From positions 1 to 64,000 of the forward strand of contig VFJW01000070.1 of the NCBI GenBank assembly GCA_009885845.1: a stretch of 64,000 nucleotides of DNA, given 5' to 3'. The stretch is from Geobacter sp. GTDB taxonomy: Bacteria > Desulfobacterota > Desulfuromonadia > Geobacterales > Pseudopelobacteraceae. The position numbers and the translations under genes were made by a program. The notes beneath the pieces were generated by a model. That model made no database searches and had not been told where the DNA came from. It saw only the letters and a list, made by a program, of their open reading frames with translations. Shown here one piece after another: positions 26,187-33,739 of this stretch (positions are counted from its first letter, which is position 1; each line of letters starts with the position of its first letter).

Positions 26187-26768
26187 TCAGACAGGAGTTC
26201 CGGCTCTGACAACAACTGGTATGATCCGCACACGGGCAGAATGTCCGGCCAGTTCGTGATACAGCAGGGAGAGGAAACGTACGGTTACAAGACGATGGAT
26301 GGCTGCCTGGGTAGCACGGTAGAGCCAGAGGCGAACCAGAGAGGGCGAACGACTGCCGAGTATCAGCGGGCAGAAATCATTCAGCTGAAGCGACACTCTC
26401 ACATGTTCCTTCACCTGCTCCACCCCGAAACGGAGTTCGCCTCGATCACACTGGCGCGGTTGCACAAGATACCCTCCACAAATGCGCAGTGTCGCAAAGT
26501 TGCCGGCGGAGATCGGTGGTAAAAAGCTGATCAGACTCAATCTAGTCCCAAGCAGGCGGAACTCGATGCCGTTTTCACAGGTTTCCGGACGAATCAGAGT
26601 CAGGGTGCATTTTTTAACATAGTCCAGATAGCGACAGAGCAATTTTTCGGCAGAAAGCCCCCCGGCTAACGGCACCGGCAGGTCTAACCATTGAACGGAA
26701 AAAACCGAAGCATCCTCTGACAGTACCTGCTGACAGGATATTTCCAAAACCGGGGTTTGTGAAGACAT
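26187..26768 (-). CDS. Hypothetical protein
   Basis: The 193-residue protein is not recognised. It is soluble, with beta-like hydrophobic stretches (VFSVQWLDLPVPLAGGLS, GIEFRLLGTRLSLISFLPPISAG) and a basic C-terminal helix (VRLWLYRATQAAIHRLVTVRFLSLLYHELAG). There are scattered cysteines but no clear metal motif. ATG 26768 is chosen because upstream codons would run into the divergent promoter at 26831-26858. It is 57 bp upstream of lon in the same direction and may belong to that transcript. The function is unknown. Confidence 0.6.
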   Translation of the reverse strand: MSSQTPVLEISCQQVLSEDASVFSVQWLDLPVPLAGGLSAEKLLCRYLDYVKKCTLTLIRPETCENGIEFRLLGTRLSLISFLPPISAGNFATLRICGGYLVQPRQCDRGELRFGVEQVKEHVRVSLQLNDFCPLILGSRSPSLVRLWLYRATQAAIHRLVTVRFLSLLYHELAGHSARVRIIPVVVRAGTPV

Positions 26769-26830
26769 GTCGGGTATTTTGCCATCTGCAACAAATTTTG
26801 CAATCAAATAACGCGAATTACATTTCCCGC

Positions 26831-26858
26831 TTGACAAGTTTCGAAATAGTATTAAGAT
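26831..26858 (+). promoter_or_regulatory. Strong promoter of the short peptide unit
   Basis: TTGACA (26831-26836), a 16-base spacer and TAAGAT (26853-26858). A small inverted repeat TCCT-GTT-AGGA follows at about 26867-26877, near the predicted transcription start, and could be an operator. Confidence 0.55.
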
Positions 26859-26908
26859 AAAAACTATCCTGTTAGGAATTAAATTTTTATTGAAAGGAGA
26901 CCCTGCCA

Positions 26909-26971
26909 ATGTGGACTGCAAGATTTAAGATTCGTCCGGTTTCCCACTGCAAAGAGGGTTGCCCTAGTTAG
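26909..26971 (+). CDS. Possible 20-residue cysteine-containing peptide (leader or small protein)
   Basis: A strong AAAGGAGA site (26893-26900) precedes an ATG that opens a 20-codon frame with sequence beginning MWTARFKIRPV and ending HCKEGCPS. The two cysteines three residues apart could bind metal or be the sensed codons of a leader peptide. Promoter, ribosome site, frame, a GCCCGC/GCGGGC hairpin starting at the stop codon (26971-26994) and a terminator (27009-27037) form a complete short transcription unit. I do not recognise the peptide. It could be an attenuator leader for macA downstream or an independent small gene. Confidence 0.45.
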   Translation: MWTARFKIRPVSHCKEGCPS

Positions 26972-26994
26972 CCCGCCACCGAACGGTTGCGGGC
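26971..26994 (+). other. GC-rich hairpin directly after the short peptide frame
   Basis: Arms GCCCGC (26971-26976) and GCGGGC (26989-26994) with a 12-base loop begin at the last base of the stop codon, the place where an attenuator or antiterminator stem would sit. Confidence 0.45.
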
Positions 26995-27008
26995 GCCGTA
27001 AAAAATGA

Positions 27009-27037
27009 CCCTCTGTCGAAAGACAGGGGGTTTTTTT
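27009..27037 (+). terminator. Rho-independent terminator upstream of macA
   Basis: Nine-pair stem CCCTCTGTC / GACAGGGGG (one G-T pair) with a GAAA loop, followed by seven T (27031-27037). It lies between the short peptide frame and macA, so it either ends the small transcript or controls read-through into macA. Confidence 0.85.
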
Positions 27038-27111
27038 ATGGCGTAGCGCCGGTTATCTGCTATGATGCCCGCCGCATATCAATTCAGTTGCCAAGACATC
27101 GAGAGATCCGC

Positions 27112-28365
27112 ATGAAAAAATACCTCATTATCCTTTCAGTTATTATATGTATAGCCGGCATTGCCGGTTATTTTTTCTATACTCGTACTCCGGAGATCAG
27201 TTACAAGACCGCCAGGATTGAAAAGGGTACGATCGTCTCAACCGTAGCGGCCACCGGCAATCTTTCGGCGGTAACGACTGTCCAGGTCGGCACCCAGGTG
27301 TCCGGCACAATACAGAAGCTCTATGTCGATTTCAACTCGCGTGTCAAAAAAGGGCAGGCTATTGCCGTAATAGATCCCGCCCTGTTCAATGCGTCAGTGG
27401 AACAGTCACGGGGTAATTCTCTCACTGCTGAAGCAAACCTGCAAAAAGCAAAAGTTACTCTGGCCGATGCTGAACGAACCTTCAGCCGCAATGCAAAAAT
27501 GCTGACCGACGGAATAATTTCCCAGGGTGATTTTGATACTGCCGAGACCGCAGTGCAATCAGCCAGAACCGCCGTTAACGCCGCAGAAGGCAATCTTGCC
27601 CAGACCCGTGGTTCACTGATGCAGTCCAAAACCAACCTGAGCTACTCGATAATCCGTTCACCGGTTGACGGTGTCGTAATATCCCGTGCGATTGATGTCG
27701 GTCAGACCGTGGCCGCTTCATTTTCCACACCGACACTTTTTACCATCGCTCAGGATCTGACCAAAATGCAGATTGAGGTCAGTGTCGATGAAGCCGACAT
27801 CAGCCGGATAGTACTACAGCAGGTCGTCAGTTTCACGGTGGATTCCTATCCGGAACAGACCTTCCGCGGCAAGGTCATTCAGATTCGCAGCGCTCCGATT
27901 ATTACCCAGAATGTTGTCACCTATGTTGTAGTTGTCAGCGTCGATAACAGTGACATGAAGCTGAAACCGGGTATGACGGCGAACGCATCGATAGTCGTGG
28001 CAAAGAAGGATGATGTATTGAAACTACCGCCGGCCGCCCTTCGCTTCAAGCCGAAAACAAAGGGTGATGAATCGAAAGAAAAAACAGGTGGGGCCTCCGG
28101 CCAGAGACCTGCCGGTGCCGGTGGACCTGGCGGAGAGGGCAAAGGTGGTCCCGGCAAAACCAGGGAGAAAAGTCAGCAGGTATATCAGCTGGTAGAGGGT
28201 AAGCCGGTGGCAGTCGCGGTAAAAACCGGAATAGCCAATAACAGCAGCATTGAACTGACGGAGAGTACTCTGAAGGATGGTGATGAGGTCATCATCGAGC
28301 AGATCGGCGGTGATGCGAAGAAAAAGGCGGGATCGGGCGGTTCGCCGATGGGGCCGCGCTTCTAA
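27112..28365 (+). CDS. macA: MacA-like efflux adaptor (HlyD family)
   Basis: The 417-residue protein has one N-terminal membrane anchor (YLIILSVIICIAGIAGYFF), lipoyl halves (VQVGTQVSGTIQKLYVDFNSRVKKGQ and SIIRSPVDGVVISRAIDVGQTV), a coiled-coil hairpin (about 100-175), a beta barrel and an unusual Gly/Pro/Lys-rich insert (about residues 325-360). It is the periplasmic adaptor of a MacB-type ABC exporter. The cognate ATPase and permease genes lie 2 kb downstream, separated from it by an inserted deaminase-ATPase gene and gene debris, so the operon has been split. Confidence 0.9.
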   Translation: MKKYLIILSVIICIAGIAGYFFYTRTPEISYKTARIEKGTIVSTVAATGNLSAVTTVQVGTQVSGTIQKLYVDFNSRVKKGQAIAVIDPALFNASVEQSRGNSLTAEANLQKAKVTLADAERTFSRNAKMLTDGIISQGDFDTAETAVQSARTAVNAAEGNLAQTRGSLMQSKTNLSYSIIRSPVDGVVISRAIDVGQTVAASFSTPTLFTIAQDLTKMQIEVSVDEADISRIVLQQVVSFTVDSYPEQTFRGKVIQIRSAPIITQNVVTYVVVVSVDNSDMKLKPGMTANASIVVAKKDDVLKLPPAALRFKPKTKGDESKEKTGGASGQRPAGAGGPGGEGKGGPGKTREKSQQVYQLVEGKPVAVAVKTGIANNSSIELTESTLKDGDEVIIEQIGGDAKKKAGSGGSPMGPRF

Positions 28366-28403
28366 CTTGCTGAAGTTGTACACTATATAAATAGGATTTG
28401 AAG

Positions 28404-29894
28404 ATGTCCCGCAAACCGAAATTTGATGCGAGAAAACTGATGGAGCTGGCAGTTGAGACAATGCGCCAATCAGTACACGAACCTCGCAACGATGGTAAAA
28501 ATGGCCCCTTGGTTGGGGCGGTACTCTATAAACCTGACGGTACAATTGAAACAGCCAGTCGCGGGGAATTGCGTGACGGCGACCATGCGGAGTACACACT
28601 CCTTGAAAGGAAAAACCGGCAGAGTATACTTGATGGTTCAATGCTGTTTGCCACGCTGGAACCGTGCGCCCCTGGATCTCGCCGTCATCCGAAACTTGGC
28701 TGCGCTGAACGAATCGTCCAGGCACGCATCAAGAATGTTTGGATTGGAATCGAAGATCCCGATCCAACCGTAGACCGGAAGGGAATAAAGTATCTTCAGG
28801 ACAGCGGCGTAACGGTGCATATGTTCGACCGTGACCTGCAAGAGCTTATCCGTATTGAAAATAAGGATTTCCTTGTTCAGGCGCTTGAGCGGGCAGAAAA
28901 TACCGAGAAAGCTCCGAAGATGATCTCGCTGTCCTCATTGGAACTGCCTGTCATGGCAACAGCCATAAAGGATTTTTCATCGGAGGCCTTGGAACAATAT
29001 CACACCATTGCACAGTACAGAGATGCCCTGGATTCGCCATCGTTCCAACGTAGGCTCTTGTTACAGGGGCTTTTGAAAGATGACAACGGGAAGCTTGTTC
29101 CAACAGGTTTCGGGCTGCTTCTCTTCGGCAAGGAACCTCGCGATATATTGAGGCAGGCAGGGCTCCTCGGCACAATTCATTACCCCGATGGCAGCGAGGA
29201 AACATGTGATTTCGACGGCCCCACCGTTTTAATACCGGGCTTGGTCGAGCAGTGGTTACGCAACAAGCTGCCAAACACTATTGATCGTAGTCGTATGCAA
29301 CGGAAGCAGTCAGCTGTCCTGCCTTTTGAGCTTATCCGCGAAGCGGTGGTTAACGCTTTGGTCCACAGAGATTATGAGATTACCGGTGCTAAATGTCAGC
29401 TTGTGGTAACGGAAGATACCATCACGGTAAAAAGCCCCGGTGGAGCTCTTGCACCTATAACGCTTGAGCAACTGCAGTCTTTCAATGCTCCGATGTTGAG
29501 CCGTAACCCGGAATTGCACTATGTTTTTGCTCGTATGGAACTGGCGGAAGAGCGGGGACTAGGGATGAAATCGTTGCGTTCACGCCCGGCCGAGCTTGGG
29601 TTGCCATTGCCGACCTACACTTACCAGGCACCCTATTTGAGTTTGACACTCTATCGTCATCCGGAAAGTGCTACTCGAGTTCTGCCGCCAGAAGTGCGTG
29701 ATTTGCTTAATAAGGATGAACTGGCTGGCTGGGAACATCTTTCTTCCACAACTTCAACAAATATGGCGGCCTATTCACAATTTATGGGTTTTGATAGCCG
29801 CAAGGCTCAGCGGCACTTGAAGCAGTTTGTTGACTTGGGTCTGCTCCGCAGGGTTGGTAGTGGGCGGCTTACCATCTATCAAGTGATTCGCTAG
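28404..29894 (+). CDS. Deaminase-fold / GHKL ATPase fusion protein with C-terminal winged helix
   Basis: The 496-residue protein fuses three modules. Residues 1-155 are a cytidine/dCMP-deaminase-like zinc domain with H61-A-E63 (DGDHAEYTLL) and cysteines C88 and C100 (EPCAPGSRRHPKLGC). Residues about 165-430 match the ATP-binding C-terminal part of RecG-like/COG2865 regulators, with N box ELIREAVVNALVHRDY and G box EERGLGMKSL. Residues 430-496 form a winged helix (DSRKAQRHLKQFVDLGLLRRVGSG). Substrate and target are unknown; a defence or nucleic-acid-modifying role is an inference from the neighbouring TIR and caspase debris. It stands between macA and macB. Two palindromes follow the stop. Confidence 0.75.
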   Translation: MSRKPKFDARKLMELAVETMRQSVHEPRNDGKNGPLVGAVLYKPDGTIETASRGELRDGDHAEYTLLERKNRQSILDGSMLFATLEPCAPGSRRHPKLGCAERIVQARIKNVWIGIEDPDPTVDRKGIKYLQDSGVTVHMFDRDLQELIRIENKDFLVQALERAENTEKAPKMISLSSLELPVMATAIKDFSSEALEQYHTIAQYRDALDSPSFQRRLLLQGLLKDDNGKLVPTGFGLLLFGKEPRDILRQAGLLGTIHYPDGSEETCDFDGPTVLIPGLVEQWLRNKLPNTIDRSRMQRKQSAVLPFELIREAVVNALVHRDYEITGAKCQLVVTEDTITVKSPGGALAPITLEQLQSFNAPMLSRNPELHYVFARMELAEERGLGMKSLRSRPAELGLPLPTYTYQAPYLSLTLYRHPESATRVLPPEVRDLLNKDELAGWEHLSSTTSTNMAAYSQFMGFDSRKAQRHLKQFVDLGLLRRVGSGRLTIYQVIR

Positions 29895-29896
29895 GG

Positions 29897-29935
29897 TTTA
29901 TCGCGACATCTTTTGCGACAAAGTGTCGCGATAAA
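29897..29935. repeat. Palindromic repeat A after the deaminase-ATPase gene
   Basis: Twelve-base perfect arms TTTATCGCGACA (29897-29908) and TGTCGCGATAAA (29924-29935) flank a loop that contains a third GCGACA. It starts 3 bp after the stop codon. It could be a terminator, a REP element or a binding site. Confidence 0.65.
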
Positions 29936-29963
29936 AGCTTTTATGTTGCGAATAACACCTCAT

Positions 29964-29992
29964 CACGACATTTTATGCGACAAAGTGTCGTG
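29964..29992. repeat. Palindromic repeat B, degenerate second copy
   Basis: Arms CACGACA (29964-29970) and TGTCGTG (29986-29992) enclose TGCGACAAAG as in repeat A. The same core (TGCGACAAAGTGTCG) is therefore present twice, 66 bp apart. Confidence 0.6.
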
Positions 29993-30004
29993 TAAAGTTT
30001 AAAG

Positions 30005-30041
30005 TAGGTTGCTGTTGAACAGCTTCATCGTGAAACGCAAC
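30005..30041. repeat. Intergenic repeat, copy 2
   Basis: TAGGTTGC, GTTGAAC and GTGAAACGCAAC occur in the same order and spacing as at 20919-20954. This is a second, shortened copy of that element, placed just before the TIR gene fragment. Confidence 0.55.
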
Positions 30042-30075
30042 GGTTTTTTGATACGTGGGTTAGAAGAGACTTTTT

Positions 30076-30189
30076 GTGAAATACAATGCTTTTATCAGCT
30101 ACGCTGATGCCGACAAAGATATTGTAGAAAATCTTCAGGATCGACTTGGTCGTTATGGAGTAACGGCTTGGGTTTATTCTGTAGCATGA
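30076..30189 (+). pseudogene. TIR-domain gene fragment (5' end)
   Basis: GTG 30076 opens a 37-codon frame reading KYNAFISYADADKDIVENL and, after LQDRLGRYG, VTAWVYS. This matches the first beta strand, first helix and second beta strand of a TIR domain (YxAFISY ... L...G..VW.). It then stops. TIR domains in bacterial defence make or cleave NAD-derived signals, but this fragment lacks the rest of the domain including the catalytic glutamate. A caspase-like fragment follows in another frame, so the two may be the ends of one deleted gene or of a two-gene system. Confidence 0.65.
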
Positions 30190-30370
30190 ACGCTAGCTGT
30201 TGGAAGGGATGAAAGGCAAGGCATCTGACCAAGGCGGCAAAATCACCATCAACACACTGGCGACCTTCATCGAAGAAGAATTGCCCAAGCTGACTTACAA
30301 GAAGTGGGGTTATGAACAGATACCGTAGAAAACACTACAAGGGATGGATTTTCAGATCGGTGTCAAGTAA
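30188..30370 (+). pseudogene. Caspase-family (peptidase C14) gene fragment (3' end)
   Basis: One frame reads LLEGMKGKASDQGGKITIN, LATFIEEELPKLT, KKWGYEQIP, an in-frame TAG, then KTLQGMDFQIGVK and TAA. This order (LLEGxxGKA, TINxLAxxIEEExP, GYEQxP, LQGMDFPIG) is what I know from the C-terminus of bacterial caspase-like peptidases. The catalytic His/Cys part is absent, and the internal stop and a TAG near the 5' side mark it as decayed. The stop codon touches macB's start, so the gene debris fills the whole gap between the palindromes and macB. Confidence 0.6.
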
Positions 30371-31075
30371 ATGAACAGTGTCATTTCCTTAACTGATATC
30401 CGCCGGGTCTTCATCATGGGTGACCAGCAGTTCGAGGCGCTCAAGGGTGTGTCTTTTGATGTCGCCGCCGGTGAATTCGTTGCCATCATGGGGGCCTCCG
30501 GCAGCGGAAAATCAACCTGCATGAATATCCTCGGCTGCCTCGATCGACCCACTTCCGGCAGCTATCTTCTGGATGGCCTCGACGTCGGGGGAATGTCATC
30601 CAATCAGCTGGCTGATATCCGCAACAATAAACTCGGTTTCGTGTTTCAGGGTTTCAACCTGCTGGCCCGCACGGCAGCGATCGAAAATGTTGAACTGCCG
30701 CTGGTGTACGCCGGTCTTCACAGCAAAGAGCGGCGGAAAAAAGCCTTGACAGCAATGGAGCAGGTCGGCCTCACCGGCAAGGAGAACAACCACTCCAGCC
30801 AGTTGTCAGGCGGCCAGCAGCAGCGTGTTGCCATTGCCCGCGCCCTTGTCAACAATCCCGCCGTAATTCTGGCCGACGAGCCGACCGGAAACCTCGATAG
30901 CAGCACCAGCGAAGAAATTATGGGAGTTTTTTCCAGCCTCAACAAACAGGGTATCACCATTATCATGGTAACCCATGAACATGATGTGGCGGCCCATGCC
31001 GGCCGGCAGATAACGTTTCGTGACGGCCTGATAATTTCCGATAGTCGGAAAAATCCGACCGCCAAGACGGTTTAA
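30371..31075 (+). CDS. macB: MacB-type ABC exporter ATPase
   Basis: The 234-residue ATPase has Walker [13 protein letters not shown], signature [15 protein letters not shown] and Walker [13 protein letters not shown], as in LolD/MacB ATPases. The permease is encoded separately 3 bp downstream, not fused as in E. coli MacB. With the macA-like adaptor it should drive export of a macrolide, peptide or lipid-type substrate through a TolC channel. Its start codon directly follows the stop of the caspase fragment, leaving no native ribosome site beyond GGTGTCAAGTAA, so translation may have been altered by the insertion. Confidence 0.92.
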   Translation: MNSVISLTDIRRVFIMGDQQFEALKGVSFDVAAGEFVAIMGASGSGKSTCMNILGCLDRPTSGSYLLDGLDVGGMSSNQLADIRNNKLGFVFQGFNLLARTAAIENVELPLVYAGLHSKERRKKALTAMEQVGLTGKENNHSSQLSGGQQQRVAIARALVNNPAVILADEPTGNLDSSTSEEIMGVFSSLNKQGITIIMVTHEHDVAAHAGRQITFRDGLIISDSRKNPTAKTV

Positions 31076-31078
31076 ATC

Positions 31079-32305
31079 ATGGACTTTCTCCAGACTCTCA
31101 AAATAGCCCTCCGGGCGCTGCGCACCAACAAGATGCGCTCCTTCCTGACGATGCTCGGCATTATCATCGGCATTGCTGCGGTGATCGCCATGATGGCGGT
31201 CGGAACGGGAGCCAGCTACGTTATTTCTCAACAGATTGCCAGCATCGGCAGCAATATTATTCTGGTGCTGCCCGGCTCGACAACCAGCGGCGGTCTGCGT
31301 ACCGGCAGCGGAGGAGCCCAGACGCTTTCCAGCGATGATGCAAAGGCGATCATGGCCGAGTGTCCTTCAGTGGAGTATGCAGCAGGTACCGTACGGACAG
31401 CAGGGCAGATTGTCTACGGCAATATGAACTGGTCGTCGGTTATCATGGGAGCGACTCCTGAACTGTTCGATATTCGCGAATGGCCGGTTGTCAGCGGCCG
31501 ATCCATCAGCCAGCAGGATGTGGATGGAGCGGTAAAAGTCTGCCTGGTGGGGCAGACGGTGGCCGACAACCTTTTCGGTTCTGCCGATCCGGTCGGGAAT
31601 ATCATCCGCATTAAAAAAATCCCGTTCACGGTCATCGGAGTTCTCGACCGCAAGGGGCAGTCACCCCAGGGGCAGGATCAGGATGACGCCGTATTCGTGC
31701 CGTTGCGCACCGCCCAGCGTAATCTGGTCCGCTCGCAACGCACCGGAGTTGTCAGTTCAATCATCGTCAAAGCGAAGAGTGAACAGCTGATCGATAAAGC
31801 CGAAAGTGAGATCCAGGCACTTCTCAATCAACGTCACCGGATCACCAACAGCAAGGAACCTGATTTTTCGACCCGGAACCTTTCCGAGATCCTGGCCGTA
31901 GCTGAGCAATCCTCAAAGGCCATGTCGCTGTTGCTTGGAGCGGTAGCGTCTATTTCACTGATCGTCGGCGGCATCGGCATTATGAACATCATGCTGGTTT
32001 CCGTTACCGAGCGCACCCGTGAGATCGGCATCCGAATGGCGATCGGCGCAAAAAAGAACGACATCCTGCTGCAATTCATGACAGAGGCGGTGCTGCTAAC
32101 ACTTTTAGGTGGGGTAATCGGCATCATTCTCGGAGCGGGAGGAGCAACCGCTGTCTCCAGAATGCTCGGCTGGCCCACCATGATTTCAATCCAGTCCATC
32201 ACCGTGGCGTTTTTCTTCTCCGGTGCAATCGGTATCTTCTTCGGTTTTTATCCCGCGAAAAAGGCAGCCGGCCTCAATCCGATTGATGCGTTGAGGTATG
32301 AATAA
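31079..32305 (+). CDS. MacB-type ABC exporter permease
   Basis: The 408-residue permease shows the MacB topology: one N-terminal transmembrane helix (MRSFLTMLGIIIGIAAVIAMMAVG), a large periplasmic domain (about 45-285), and three C-terminal helices in the FtsX-like domain (LLGAVASISLIVGGIGIMNIMLVSV ... REIGIRMAIGAKKNDILLQFMTEA). MacB proteins act as mechanotransmitters that push substrate from the periplasm through TolC. It follows the ATPase gene by 3 bp. The following 175 bp hold no gene until the HsdR remnant. Confidence 0.92.
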   Translation: MDFLQTLKIALRALRTNKMRSFLTMLGIIIGIAAVIAMMAVGTGASYVISQQIASIGSNIILVLPGSTTSGGLRTGSGGAQTLSSDDAKAIMAECPSVEYAAGTVRTAGQIVYGNMNWSSVIMGATPELFDIREWPVVSGRSISQQDVDGAVKVCLVGQTVADNLFGSADPVGNIIRIKKIPFTVIGVLDRKGQSPQGQDQDDAVFVPLRTAQRNLVRSQRTGVVSSIIVKAKSEQLIDKAESEIQALLNQRHRITNSKEPDFSTRNLSEILAVAEQSSKAMSLLLGAVASISLIVGGIGIMNIMLVSVTERTREIGIRMAIGAKKNDILLQFMTEAVLLTLLGGVIGIILGAGGATAVSRMLGWPTMISIQSITVAFFFSGAIGIFFGFYPAKKAAGLNPIDALRYE

Positions 32306-32481
32306 TGAATGCATTCACCCGTTGTCCTCTTTAACTTCCTTCGCTCTACACCGATCTCTACAACAAGCAGATTCATTCGACAAAAAGTGTGACGCATTAG
32401 CGTGCTGGCATTAATTCTGATTATCTGTTACAAAGGCCGCATTTTCTGAGTGTTGACAGATAGATAAACAGGAGCGGCCAC

Positions 32482-32556
32482 GTGTCCCTCACACCGGAAC
32501 AGGAAGCGCGTATAGTGATTCCAGTAACAGAGGTGGAGCCGAGCAGGCAAAAGTAA
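32482..32556 (+). pseudogene. HsdR gene remnant (first codons)
   Basis: AGGAG at 32470-32474 precedes a GTG that opens VSLTPEQEARIVIPV and closes after 24 codons. SLTPEQEAR is the start of many type I restriction HsdR subunits. The rest of the gene is gone and the sequence runs into a fragment of a different gene in another frame. TTGACA at about 32453-32458 could be what remains of its promoter. An orphan HsdM lies 4 kb downstream. Confidence 0.5.
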
Positions 32557-33629
32557 GATGTGATGAAATTATTAGCCGAGCGAAGATACTATCATTCGAA
32601 AAAACAAAAGATTTTCTGAAAGAAATATTCCCTAAGCTCGATTCTATCTATGGAAATATGGGCTATAGCCATGAGCACCTGCAACTATGGCGTAGAAAGG
32701 GGAAAATTTGCAGCCCTGAGATTTTCGATGTTTATTTTCGACTTTCAGTTCCGAAAGGCGAAATGTCACTTCAAGAAATTAACTCAATTCTTTCTCTTGC
32801 AAAAGATGAGGAAGCTTTTGCAAGTGCCCTGCTTGAACTCAACAATACGGGTAAAATAACTGTATTTCTCGATAGATTCCAGGATTATACAGAAGAAATA
32901 ATTTCACCCGATGATATTGGGCACATTACAAATGTGCTCATGGATATCGGAGATTTGTTCCCAGATGATCGAAAAGAGATGTTTGGAACTGAAAATTCAA
33001 TGCGTGTCCTTCGGATATTTTACCAGCTGACTAAACGACTTGAAGGGCAAGATGAACGATATCTGGCACTAAAAACTGCAATCGAGAAATGTACTCAGAG
33101 TTTGTACACAATGGTCCACCAAGTCGGAGTCAAGGGCCAAGAACATGGAAAGTTTACATCAAGTGATAGGCAACTTGAACTTGAGGAAAGCAGGACAGTT
33201 AGTGGTTCTCAGTTAATTGAATTAGAACAGCTTGTATGTGCCAAAATAAAGGAGTGGGCTAAAGACGGTCGTTTGGAAGAACATCCAAAATTACCGTTGA
33301 TTCTTTTTAGCTGGAAGAGCTGGACTGAGGATGGAGGAAAAGAAGTCCTAGTATACGCCTCAGAGCTAGTTAAATCTGACCCAGGATTGATCAAATTTAT
33401 AAAAAGTTTTTTGTCAAAGTCATTTACTCACTCAAGTGCTGATTATGTCACCAAGACGAATTGGAGAATGAACTTGGATTCAATACGAAGCTTTATGTCA
33501 GTTGATAATATAGAGCCAAGGATCAGGGCATTGCGTGAAAGTGATGAATTTAACGAACTTTCAGAAAATGCTCGCCTTGCTGTAACAACTTTTATTGATA
33601 CGTTTGATGGAAAATTAAAGGATTGGTGA
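32553..33629 (+). pseudogene. KAP P-loop NTPase gene, C-terminal fragment
   Basis: An open frame with homology-like sequence starts near 32553 (RCDEIISRAKILSF) without a start codon; the first ATG in frame is 32658, giving 323 residues. The segment YGNMGYSHEHLQLWRRKGKICSPEIFDVYFRLSVPKGEMS is typical of the region after the NTPase core in bacterial KAP proteins, which are often defence related. The Walker motifs are missing, so the N-terminal half has been lost, apparently by fusion to the HsdR remnant. The DNA is visibly more AT-rich than the neighbours, consistent with foreign origin. Whether the 323-residue product is made is unknown. Confidence 0.6.
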
Positions 33630-33688
33630 TTACCCCAGATCAGTTTTGAAATAGAAAGAGCACATCACTCGTAATGATGAGGACCAGT

Positions 33689-33729
33689 TCCGCTTTAGCT
33701 CAGTTGGTAGAGCAGGTGGCTGTTAACTA
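33689..33729 (+). tRNA. 5' half of a tRNA-Asn (truncated)
   Basis: TCCGCTTTAGCTCAGTTGG, then TAGAGCAGGTGGCTGTTAAC is the acceptor 5' strand, D arm and anticodon 5' strand plus GTT anticodon of tRNA-Asn. The similarity ends in the anticodon loop; the anticodon 3' strand, T arm and acceptor 3' strand are missing. It cannot give a working tRNA. A half tRNA of this kind is the usual scar of integrase-mediated insertion or excision at an attachment site. Confidence 0.75.
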
Positions 33730-33739
33730 GAGACAACTT

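Noticed and set aside
28024-28725. 233-codon minus-strand frame across the macA end
   Set aside because: Its composition reflects the reverse of macA and the deaminase gene; no motif or start signal.
29897-29992. The two GCGACA palindromes as a CRISPR array
   Set aside because: Only two units of unequal sequence, palindromic throughout and with no spacer of constant length; no cas genes in the window.
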